DNA of 48,035 nucleotides from Flavobacterium sp. (GTDB taxonomy: Bacteria; Bacteroidota; Bacteroidia; Flavobacteriales; Flavobacteriaceae). Where the stretch lies: assembly GCF_004295795.1 (NCBI RefSeq), contig NZ_SEBR01000025.1, positions 1 through 48,035 of the forward strand. Direction: 5' to 3'. The number at the start of each line of letters is the position of its first letter. Position 1 is the first letter of the stretch. The notes beneath the pieces were generated by a model. The model saw only the letters and a list, made by a program, of their open reading frames with translations. It was not told the DNA's origin and ran no database searches. This document shows positions 29,453-36,496 of the stretch, piece after piece. A program made the position numbers and the translations under genes.

Positions 29453-31444
29453 TCAAATCGCCGCGTCCTGCAACGTCTTGATTTCATCTCGCAATTTCGC
29501 CGCTTGCATGAAATCGAGTTCTTTCGCCGCTTTTTCCATCGCTTTTCGCAAGTCCTTGATTTTTTTGTCCGATTCGGCTTTTGACAAGTATTTCGGTTCG
29601 GGTTCCGATGCTTTCGCGGCTTGGTTCGCCACGTATTTCGTCGACACGGAATTGCGCGCCAACGCATTGTCGAGGTTCTTTTTGAGCGCCATCGGTTCCA
29701 GGTTGTGTTCCTTGTTGTAGGCCATTTGTTTCTCGCGTCTGTAGTTGGTTTCGTCGATCGTGGATTGCATCGATTTGGTGATGACGTCGGCATACATGAT
29801 CGCTTTTCCGTTCACGTTTCTCGCAGCACGACCGACAGTCTGCGTAAGCGAGCGGTTGCTTCTCAGGAAACCTTCCTTGTCGGCATCCAAAATCGCGACC
29901 AACGAAACTTCGGGCAAATCCAAGCCTTCTCTCAAAAGATTGACACCGATCAGCACGTCGAAAATCCCTTTTCGCAAATCCTGCATGATCTCGACGCGTT
30001 CCAAAGTATCGACTTCAGAGTGGATATAGCGGCAACGGATCGAAACTTTCGTGAGATATTTGGTCAATTCCTCGGCCATTCTCTTGGTCAGAGTCGTCAC
30101 CAAAGTCCGTTCGTCCAATTCGACCCTTTGCTGGATTTCCTCGATAAGGTCGTCGATTTGGTTCTTGCTCGGACGCACTTCTATGACCGGATCCAAAAGT
30201 CCCGTCGGACGGATGATCTGTTCGACGTAAATGCCTTCGGATTTCTGCAGTTCGTAATCGGCGGGCGTTGCCGAAACGTACACGACCTGATGCTGCAGGG
30301 ACTCGAATTCCTCGAATTTAAGCGGACGGTTGTCCATGGCCGCGGGCAATCGGAAGCCATATTCGACGAGATTTTCCTTTCGCGAGCGATCGCCTCCGTA
30401 CATGGCCGAAACCTGTGAAATGGTCACGTGACTTTCGTCGACGACCATCAGGAAATCGTTCGGAAAATAGTCCAAAAGACAAAACGGACGCGTTCCCGGC
30501 AAACGCCTGTCGAGATAGCGCGAATAATTCTCGATTCCCGAGCAATACCCGAGTTCGCGGATCATTTCGAGATCGAAATTAGTACGTTCCTCAAGACGTT
30601 TGGCTTCGAGGTGTTTCCCGATCGATTTGAAATAATCGACCTGTTTGACCAAATCCTGTTGGATGTCCCAAATAGCGCCGTGCAAGACATCGGGCGAGGT
30701 CACGAACATATTGGCCGGATAGATATTGAGTCGCGTGTACTTTTCGAGCACCTTCGAAGTCTTGGCGTCGAAAGCCTCGATTTCCTCGATTTCGTCCCCG
30801 AAAAAATGGATGCGGAAAGGTTCGTCCCCATAACTCGGGAAAACTTCGACAGTATCGCCTTTGATTCGGAACGTTCCAGGCGTGAAATCGGCTTCGGTTC
30901 TTGCGTACAAACTTTGGACAAGCCGATGCAACAACTTCGTGCGCGAGATCATTTCGCCTCTTTTCACCGAAATCACGTTTTTCTGGAATTCCACGGGATT
31001 CCCGATCCCATAAAGGCAGGAAACCGATGAAACCACGAGAATGTCACGTCTGCCGGACAACAAGGCCGAAGTCGTGCTCAAACGCATTTTTTCGAGTTCC
31101 TCGTTGATCGCCAAATCTTTCTCGATATACGTTCCGGTCACGGGAATAAAGGCTTCCGGCTGATAATAGTCGTAATACGACACGAAATATTGCACGGAAT
31201 TGTTCGGAAAAAACTGCTTGAATTCCGAATACAACTGAGCGGCCAAAGTCTTGTTGTGCGCCAAAACCAAAGTGGGACGCTCGACCTTCTCGATGACGTT
31301 GGCCATCGTAAAAGTCTTGCCCGATCCGGTCACGCCCAAAAGCGTCTGGAACTGTTCGCCGTTCTTGATGCCCGCTGCGAGTTTTTCAATGGCTTGTGGC
31401 TGATCGCCTGTAGGTTTGTAATCGGAAACAACTTGGAATTTCAT
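29453..31444 (-). CDS. uvrB: Excinuclease ABC subunit UvrB
   Basis: UvrB is the damage-verifying helicase-like core of nucleotide excision repair, loaded by UvrA and paired with UvrC. The start at 31444 (MKFQVVSDYKPTGDQPQAI) gives 663 residues, the normal length; the open frame continues upstream to 31558 but passes the promoter. Seen: Walker A GVTGSGKT with K43, the beta-hairpin YYDYYQPEAFIP, the Walker B-type DESH in MVVDESHVT, helicase motifs around NLLREGLDLPEVSLVAILDADKEGF and QTVGRAARN, and the C-terminal UVR coiled-coil (KKIKDLRKAMEKAAKELDFMQAAKLRDEIK) that contacts UvrC. Confidence 0.98.
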   Translation of the reverse strand: MKFQVVSDYKPTGDQPQAIEKLAAGIKNGEQFQTLLGVTGSGKTFTMANVIEKVERPTLVLAHNKTLAAQLYSEFKQFFPNNSVQYFVSYYDYYQPEAFIPVTGTYIEKDLAINEELEKMRLSTTSALLSGRRDILVVSSVSCLYGIGNPVEFQKNVISVKRGEMISRTKLLHRLVQSLYARTEADFTPGTFRIKGDTVEVFPSYGDEPFRIHFFGDEIEEIEAFDAKTSKVLEKYTRLNIYPANMFVTSPDVLHGAIWDIQQDLVKQVDYFKSIGKHLEAKRLEERTNFDLEMIRELGYCSGIENYSRYLDRRLPGTRPFCLLDYFPNDFLMVVDESHVTISQVSAMYGGDRSRKENLVEYGFRLPAAMDNRPLKFEEFESLQHQVVYVSATPADYELQKSEGIYVEQIIRPTGLLDPVIEVRPSKNQIDDLIEEIQQRVELDERTLVTTLTKRMAEELTKYLTKVSIRCRYIHSEVDTLERVEIMQDLRKGIFDVLIGVNLLREGLDLPEVSLVAILDADKEGFLRSNRSLTQTVGRAARNVNGKAIMYADVITKSMQSTIDETNYRREKQMAYNKEHNLEPMALKKNLDNALARNSVSTKYVANQAAKASEPEPKYLSKAESDKKIKDLRKAMEKAAKELDFMQAAKLRDEIKTLQDAAI

Positions 31445-31464
31445 AGCGCTGAAAATGTGGAAAA

Positions 31465-31472
31465 CAAAGATA
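31465..31472 (-). promoter_or_regulatory. Predicted -7 box for uvrB
   Basis: On the minus strand the sequence is TATCTTTG (31472-31465), 20 nt before the uvrB ATG. It lies in the 88-bp divergent region shared with the alpha/beta hydrolase. Confidence 0.6.
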
Positions 31473-31532
31473 ATCAATCCAATGTTTGCAACGTCGGGCG
31501 TTTTGGTTTCGTTAAGAATCGTACCTTTCAAT

Positions 31533-32390
31533 ATGCGAAAAATCTGGAATCGGATCAAGAAAAGACAGTTGGCGCTCGCGATTTTCGCAGGTTACGTCGT
31601 CGTTTGCCAGTCGTGCATGACGATGCGGTTTTCCGATAAGGAAACACGCGAATTTTTCACCGGGACCAAAACGGCTTATTCCGAAAAAGCACTCAAATCT
31701 GACGGACACATCATCCATTACATAGCAACCGGAAACCCAAAATCACCCACACTTTTCTTCGTGCACGGCTCGCCCGGAAGCTGGAACGCATACAGACGTT
31801 ATCTCACCGACACACTTTTGCTCCGGAAATTCCGAATGATTGCAGTCGATCGTCCGGGTTACGGATTCAGCGATTTCGGGAAAGCCGAATCATTGGCAGA
31901 AAACGCGAGATTGCTGAGCGAAGTCGTGAAAAAAACGAGAAACGGCCAACAATTGATTTTGGTCGGGCATTCGATTGGCGGACCGATCGTGGTACAAATG
32001 ACAGCCGATCATCCGGAACTTGTCGACAAAATGGTCGTGCTTGCGGGTTCGGTCGATCCAAACGAGGAAGCGCCCGAAAAGTGGAGAAAGATCATTAAAC
32101 TACCGCCTTTGCGCTATCTGATTCCCGGCGCGTTCCGTACTTCGAACGACGAAGTGTGGCTTTTCAAACATGAATTGCTGCTTTTGGAACCGCGCATCCA
32201 AAGCATTTCCGCCGATGTGCTTGTGATTCACGGCACTGAAGATCCGCTTGTGCCTTTCGGGAATTCGGAATTTCTCAGGAAAAAACTCACCAACGCAAAC
32301 TCGTTCCGGCTCGTCCCGATTGCTGGCGCAAACCATTTCATCCCGTGGGAACATTACGAGCTGATAAGACAGGAATTGCTCAGGCTTTGA
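31533..32390 (+). CDS. Membrane-anchored alpha/beta-fold hydrolase
   Basis: The ATG at 31533 gives 285 residues with a basic, hydrophobic N-terminus (MRKIWNRIKKRQLALAIFAGYVVVCQSC); C28 could be a lipobox cysteine, so the protein is probably tethered to a membrane. The hydrolase core shows HGSPGSW at 78-84, nucleophile S147 in LVGHSIGGPIV, the acid D237 in VIHGTEDPLVPF, and H268 in IAGANHFIPWEH. The family includes esterases, epoxide hydrolases and C-C hydrolases, and the substrate cannot be read from the sequence. Its 3' end overlaps that of the convergent nudK by 11 bp. Confidence 0.87.
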   Translation: MRKIWNRIKKRQLALAIFAGYVVVCQSCMTMRFSDKETREFFTGTKTAYSEKALKSDGHIIHYIATGNPKSPTLFFVHGSPGSWNAYRRYLTDTLLLRKFRMIAVDRPGYGFSDFGKAESLAENARLLSEVVKKTRNGQQLILVGHSIGGPIVVQMTADHPELVDKMVVLAGSVDPNEEAPEKWRKIIKLPPLRYLIPGAFRTSNDEVWLFKHELLLLEPRIQSISADVLVIHGTEDPLVPFGNSEFLRKKLTNANSFRLVPIAGANHFIPWEHYELIRQELLRL

Positions 32391-32976
32391 CCTCCAAAAG
32401 GTTGTGGATTTGGGCATATTGCAGCAACAAAATCGTCTTGGCGTCGATGATTTCACCCGAATAGATCATCGAAACCGCTTTTTCGAACGGCATTTCCAGC
32501 ACTTCGATGTGTTCGTTTTCTTCTTCCAGACCGCCGCCGTCGCTCTTTCTCATTTCATCCGAGCACTCGGCCACGAAGCAATGCAGCATTTCTGTAACCG
32601 CGCCCGGCGTGACGAAACAGGAGAACACTTTCTTCACGTTTTCGACGTGGTAACCCGTTTCCTCTATGACTTCGCGCCTAATCGTTTCGGTTGGATTTTC
32701 GTCGGATTTGTCGACCGTTCCCGCGCAAGTTTCGATCAGCATTCCGTTCATGTGGCCGGTCAAATAGGCCGGAAGCCGGAACTGTCGCGTAAGGATAACC
32801 GTTTTTTTCGTCGGATTGTAGAGCAGTATGGACGCGCCGTTTCCTCTGTCGAACACCTCGCGATAATGGATTTCGGTTTTTCCGTCCTGTTCGAAATCGA
32901 GTGTATAGCTTTTTAGTGAATAACGTTTGTCGGATAGGATTTGCGTGTCTCGGATGGTGATTTTCGGGTCGGACAT
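32380..32976 (-). CDS. nudK: Nudix hydrolase, GDP-mannose pyrophosphatase NudK-like
   Basis: The 198-residue protein matches E. coli NudK in order and spacing: REVFDRGNGASILLYN, LTRQFRLPAYLTGH, LIETCAG, the Nudix box region at 86-109 with the essential core R101-E102-x-x-E105-E106-x-G, the VTPGAVTEMLHCFVAE loop, GGGLEEENEHIEVLEMPFEKA and AKTILLLQYAQ. NudK cleaves GDP-mannose and related sugar nucleotides. Between the box glycine G86 and the RE core there is one residue more than the GX5EX7REUXEEXGU consensus allows. The three catalytic glutamates remain. It may be co-transcribed with the thiamin pyrophosphokinase gene upstream on the same strand. Confidence 0.87.
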   Translation of the reverse strand: MSDPKITIRDTQILSDKRYSLKSYTLDFEQDGKTEIHYREVFDRGNGASILLYNPTKKTVILTRQFRLPAYLTGHMNGMLIETCAGTVDKSDENPTETIRREVIEETGYHVENVKKVFSCFVTPGAVTEMLHCFVAECSDEMRKSDGGGLEEENEHIEVLEMPFEKAVSMIYSGEIIDAKTILLLQYAQIHNLLEVKA

Positions 32977-32979
32977 TTC

Positions 32980-33012
32980 AATTAATAATTAATAGTTAAT
33001 AATTAATAATTT
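32980..33012. repeat. AT-rich TTAATTA-type spacer repeat
   Basis: Four or five variants of 'attaata' run directly upstream of the nudK start codon. The pattern matches that at 33787-33829, so both flanks of the pyrophosphokinase gene carry the same spacer type. Confidence 0.75.
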
Positions 33013-33084
33013 TTGGATCGGCGGATTTTCAGAAATCAGTTTTTTGAAAGCTATTGGTTCGATGGTTATCGGCGTGGGATTTGG

Positions 33085-33102
33085 TCCCGATAGCTATCGG
33101 GA
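33085..33102. repeat. Perfect 18-bp palindrome
   Basis: TCCCGATAGCTATCGGGA is fully self-complementary and lies between nudK and the pyrophosphokinase gene, just beyond the latter's stop codon. As a hairpin it has almost no loop, so a protein-binding site or cruciform is as likely as an RNA terminator. Confidence 0.7.
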
Positions 33103-33122
33103 TGGGATTTGGAATTTGGATT

Positions 33123-33785
33123 TCAATCATGGCATTCCATCAGCAACAAATCGCCCGATTCATAAGTGATCGAAACGATGCCGTCGTCCTTGACCGCATT
33201 GCTGCTTCCGATTCGGTAGCCCAAAGTCAGTTCGTCATTTTGTAACGGCCAGACGAGATTCTGAGCAGAAATTCCCGTGACTTTTCCCACGGGCATCAAA
33301 GAAATCACCGAATCTTTCGTGTACCATTTCTCGAATTTTTCGGGCAATCGGAAGATTTTCGAGTAGTCGTCGAGGATCACGATCTTGAGTTGATTTTTGT
33401 ATCTCACGATATTCGTGACGTTGGCCAGCGTGTGATCGGCTCGTTTTCCCGTAGCCCAAACCACGTTCGCGGACGGGATTTTTCTTTCTATCAGATAATC
33501 GAAAGCCTTCTCGAGATCGGTTTTGTCCTGGTTTGGCGTGTGTACGATCTCTATCGGAAACTGATAATCGTCGCGGGTCGTCGGATCGAATCCGCGGTCA
33601 AAATCGCCCAGCAAAACATCGACCTTTATACCAAGAGGCGCAACGCGATCCATCGCCGAATCGAGCACGACCACAAGCGGTGACCATTCGAGCAATTGGT
33701 TCAGCAATTCCATCGAACACGCTTCACCGTTGGCGATGATCAAAGCCGGTTCCTGATCGTCTCTTACAATGTGGTGGGAAGACAT
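33123..33785 (-). CDS. Thiamin pyrophosphokinase
   Basis: The 220-residue enzyme transfers pyrophosphate from ATP to thiamin to make thiamin diphosphate. Seen: ALIIANGEACSMELLNQLL near the N-terminus, VDVLLGDFDR at 55-64 (Mg/ATP site), TPNQDKTDLEKAFDYL at about 83-98 with the NQDKTD signature, GKRADHTLANV at about 113-123, and the C-terminal thiamin-binding segment GISAQNLVWPL...LGYRIGSSNAV...VSITYESGDLLLM. The length is typical. AT-rich spacer repeats lie at both ends. Placement beside nudK has no obvious pathway link. Confidence 0.93.
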   Translation of the reverse strand: MSSHHIVRDDQEPALIIANGEACSMELLNQLLEWSPLVVVLDSAMDRVAPLGIKVDVLLGDFDRGFDPTTRDDYQFPIEIVHTPNQDKTDLEKAFDYLIERKIPSANVVWATGKRADHTLANVTNIVRYKNQLKIVILDDYSKIFRLPEKFEKWYTKDSVISLMPVGKVTGISAQNLVWPLQNDELTLGYRIGSSNAVKDDGIVSITYESGDLLLMECHD

Positions 33786-33786
33786 T

Positions 33787-33829
33787 TTTAATTATTAATT
33801 ATTAATTATTAATTGTTAATTGTTAATTG
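33787..33829. repeat. AT-rich TTAATTA-type spacer repeat
   Basis: About six tandem 7-bp units (attaatt, then attgtta variants) fill the 46-bp gap between the type B T9SS cargo gene and the pyrophosphokinase gene. Confidence 0.8.
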
Positions 33830-33831
33830 GA

Positions 33832-35694
33832 TCATCGCATCAACGAAAAATGTCCGAGGATTTCTTTTCCGTCGTCGAACACGCCTCGGTACCAATAATC
33901 GGTTGATGGAAGCGGCTTTCCGTGGAAAGTTCCGTCCCAATCTTTGTCGGTCGGCGTCAGCATCTTGATCAGCATTCCGTATCGGTCAAAAATCCCGACT
34001 CTCGAAACCGTGGTGAATTCTATGCCTTTTATCGTGAATCTGTCGTTGAATCCGTCGGCGTTCGGTGTGAAGAATTGCGGTGGAAGCAAAAGTAGGTATT
34101 GTTGGGAATCCGATCCGCAGTTGAAAGTGTCTCGCACGTAAACCGTCAGCATTCCGCCTTCGACATCGGTGAAAACGTTTGACAATTGCCACGAAAATCC
34201 GTCCAGCGAATATTCGAAAATTCCGGTATTTGCGGTCGTAACCGTAATTGTCGCGCCTTGGTTGGTAATCGTCGCGATCTGTGGCGCCTGATGCACGATC
34301 ACACCGTGATTCTGGCTCGCCTGACAACCATTTCCAGAAGTGACCGTGACGGTGTAAACTCCGGCTTGACCGACGGAAATCGTCTGAGTCGTTTCGTTGG
34401 TCGGCGTCCAAAGATAAGTCGCACCCGAAATCCCGGCGTCCAAAACAGCCGAATTGCCTTGGCAGATGTCGACCGGAACCGGAACCGAAGGAAATTGTGG
34501 CGAAGGAAAAACCGTCAGCGTGACCTGGGTGCGACCCGGACTTTTGCATGGGCCATTCGTCGCTTCGGCATAATATGTTCCGGGAATGTTCGTCTGATAA
34601 TTAGCGTTGCCCGAAAGCAGTAGATTTCCGCCGCTCGGAGCGTCATACCAATCAACCGAGTTCGTCGAAGTCACGGACAAAGCCGGAATGTTCGCATCGT
34701 TATCGCAAGCGCCGATGTTTCCGTTCGAGGTAGGAGCCATCGGTTGCGGCAACACGAAAAAGTGGAAACTATCCGACAAGGTATAACAATAAGCGTTGTT
34801 CATATTGACGATATCCTCGGCGATCTTTACACGAAAATAACCAGAAGCCGTGAGTGGAAGCGTGTTGTAATTCTGGGAAGTTTCGCCCGGAATGTCTGTC
34901 CAGGTCGTTCCGTCGGGCGAAGATTGCCATTGGAAAACGTGCGTTCCGGCGGTAATGTTCAACGTCAGATTCAGGGAAACCGGCAAATTGTTCGAACATT
35001 CCTCGACAACCGCGTTCGCACCCGAAGTCACAGACGCCAGATCACCGCATGAACGGAAAGAAATGTCGTCTATGGCCAGATCGTTTCCGCAGCCGCCGAC
35101 TCCGTTGTTGAGCATTTTGAGTACGACCGAAGTCTGTCCCGGCGGAACGGTGAACGTCATGCCATATTGCACCCAATCGGCACTCGAAGAACCCGGAATA
35201 TTTCCCGTATCGCCTTCTTTCAAAAGCGTGGTTTCGGATTGATCCCAAATCTGGAACTTGACGTTGATGGGAATTCCGGTGCCGCCGCAAGCATTACTCG
35301 ACGGATTGTAAGCGTTGAGAAGCCAGGCCGAAAACTCGAAAGTCGTGTTCACGCAAAGTCCTGTAACCTGTCGTTTGTAAAATTCGCCGGGATTGAAACT
35401 CGCGTTTACGATGAACGCTTTTCCGTTTGTGTCTCCGGGCGTATGATCTGGGCGACTTATCCAGTTTCCGTTCATTCCGGTGTTGTCGCTCAACGTGTAT
35501 TCGCCGTCGCTTGGCGTCGTGGCCACGAAAGTGTACGAAGTCGTTCCTGCCGGAAGTGCCGGCCCGAATCCGGTTCCTGTTCCGAAATCTTCGGTGAAAA
35601 CGGGATCGCCTTTGCTTCCGTTGCAAAATCCGAGCTGCGCCTGAACGCCCGAGCAAACCAATAAGGTTAAGGCAATGAAAACAAATGGTTTCAA
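33832..35694 (-). CDS. Secreted beta-sandwich protein with type B T9SS sorting domain
   Basis: The 620-residue product has a signal peptide ending at VQAQ (residue 20). Residues about 20-215 resemble a jellyroll or MAM-like domain (VFTEDFGTGTGFGPALP, FEFSAWLLNAYNPSS, LAIDDISFRSC). PKD/Ig-like modules follow (GTHVFQWQSSPDGTTWTDIPG; VDWYDAPSGGNLL...YYAEATNGPC; ATYLWTPTNETTQTISVGQAGVYTVTVTSGNGC). The last 90 residues (PQFFTPNADGFNDRFTI...VGIFDRYGMLIK...WDGTFHGKPLPSTDYWY) are a gliding-motility-associated type B sorting domain. It shares the WYDAP-type module with the giant adhesin. Unlike the adhesin, no PorP/SprF gene lies next to it. The ligand is unknown. Confidence 0.9.
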   Translation of the reverse strand: MKPFVFIALTLLVCSGVQAQLGFCNGSKGDPVFTEDFGTGTGFGPALPAGTTSYTFVATTPSDGEYTLSDNTGMNGNWISRPDHTPGDTNGKAFIVNASFNPGEFYKRQVTGLCVNTTFEFSAWLLNAYNPSSNACGGTGIPINVKFQIWDQSETTLLKEGDTGNIPGSSSADWVQYGMTFTVPPGQTSVVLKMLNNGVGGCGNDLAIDDISFRSCGDLASVTSGANAVVEECSNNLPVSLNLTLNITAGTHVFQWQSSPDGTTWTDIPGETSQNYNTLPLTASGYFRVKIAEDIVNMNNAYCYTLSDSFHFFVLPQPMAPTSNGNIGACDNDANIPALSVTSTNSVDWYDAPSGGNLLLSGNANYQTNIPGTYYAEATNGPCKSPGRTQVTLTVFPSPQFPSVPVPVDICQGNSAVLDAGISGATYLWTPTNETTQTISVGQAGVYTVTVTSGNGCQASQNHGVIVHQAPQIATITNQGATITVTTANTGIFEYSLDGFSWQLSNVFTDVEGGMLTVYVRDTFNCGSDSQQYLLLLPPQFFTPNADGFNDRFTIKGIEFTTVSRVGIFDRYGMLIKMLTPTDKDWDGTFHGKPLPSTDYWYRGVFDDGKEILGHFSLMR

Positions 35695-35713
35695 TACGTG
35701 ATTTTTAGAGCTG

Positions 35714-35721
35714 GAAAGTTA
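35714..35721 (-). promoter_or_regulatory. Weak -7 box for the type B cargo gene
   Basis: On the minus strand the sequence is TAACTTTC (35721-35714), one base from TAnnTTTG, 20 nt before the start codon, with a TTG about 20 nt further upstream. Confidence 0.4.
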
Positions 35722-35949
35722 GCGCATTTACAACGTTTGCGCAATTTGGCGGCCGTTAAAACAGTGAGCCGATTGCCATTTTTGTAGAAATAGTCCTAAA
35801 AATCCGAATCGTGGGGGTTTTGGGCAGTGTTTTAACGTTTTTGGGCTTTGCCTCGGTTTTTTTGTTGCCGATTTTGGTTTAGATTTTATCCGCGAAAGTC
35901 GGCCAAGAATTTGAAGTTTTTTGTTGCCAAGGATGCAGGATTACACCAA

Positions 35950-36300
35950 TATTTACGTCGCTTTCAGATCAGATTTATTTCGCATATCTGGCCACGAATG
36001 CACGAATGCCAGTAATTCGTGCATTCGTGGCCAAATTATTCATCATGTAGCGATATTGCTGATTAATATGTCGAGGATTTGCCGCCAATTTTATGCCGCG
36101 GATGCCCGGATTTTCACAGATCACACGGATTTTGCATCGCTTTAGATCAGATTTATTACTGCTATCTGGCCACGAATGCACGAATGTCTGTAATTCGTGC
36201 ATTCGTGGCCAAATTATTCACCATGTAGTAATCTTGCTGATAAACATGTCAGGGATTTGCGGCCAATTTTATCCACGAAAGCACAAATTTTCACGGATAG
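35950..36300 (+). repeat. Two-copy 178-bp direct repeat with internal palindromes
   Basis: Each copy carries 'cgctttagatcagatttatt', a palindrome, 'aaattattcaccatgtag', 'cttgctgat' and 'ggatttgcggccaatttta' blocks in the same order. The palindromes have 18-bp arms GGCCACGAATGCACGAAT/ATTCGTGCATTCGTGGCC with 7-nt loops, at 35990-36032 and 36168-36210, exactly 178 bp apart. Confidence 0.85.
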
Positions 36301-36431
36301 CACCCATTTTCGCATTGCCTTCGGATTACACGGATCGTTAGATTTTCAAGCCGAAAAACGTCCTTAATGAACTTAATGTTCTTAATGGTTCAAAAATTTA
36401 TCCGGATTGCTCAATTCAAAACATTTTTTAA

Positions 36432-36487
36432 CCGCGAATTCGCGAATTTCCTCTTAGCGGATGAGAACTGAATTCGCGAATTCGCGG
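36432..36487. repeat. Dispersed palindrome, CCGCGAATTCGCGAATT family, copy 1
   Basis: The 17-bp arms CCGCGAATTCGCGAATT (36432-36448) and AATTCGCGAATTCGCGG (36471-36487) are perfect inverted repeats around a 22-nt loop. It lies 9 nt beyond the stop codon of the WG-repeat gene. Two further copies lie at 47371 and 47793 in the right-end array. Confidence 0.88.
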
Positions 36488-36496
36488 CAAAAAAAA

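Larger units (their letters stand above)
35722..36496. other. Repeat-filled intergenic region
   Basis: No gene is supported here. The region contains a two-copy repeat of about 178 bp (from about 35950 to 36300), each copy with an 18-bp-arm palindrome, then motifs of the 'cacggat' type, a 'cttaatg' micro-repeat (about 36361-36390), and a CCGCGAATTCGCGAATT palindrome next to the WG-repeat gene. Small open frames follow the repeats and show no start signals. Confidence 0.7.

Noticed and set aside
35990..36210. Pair of integron-like or phage attachment sites
   Set aside because: The two palindromes have long perfect arms but no integrase gene, tRNA gene or gene cassette lies between or near them.
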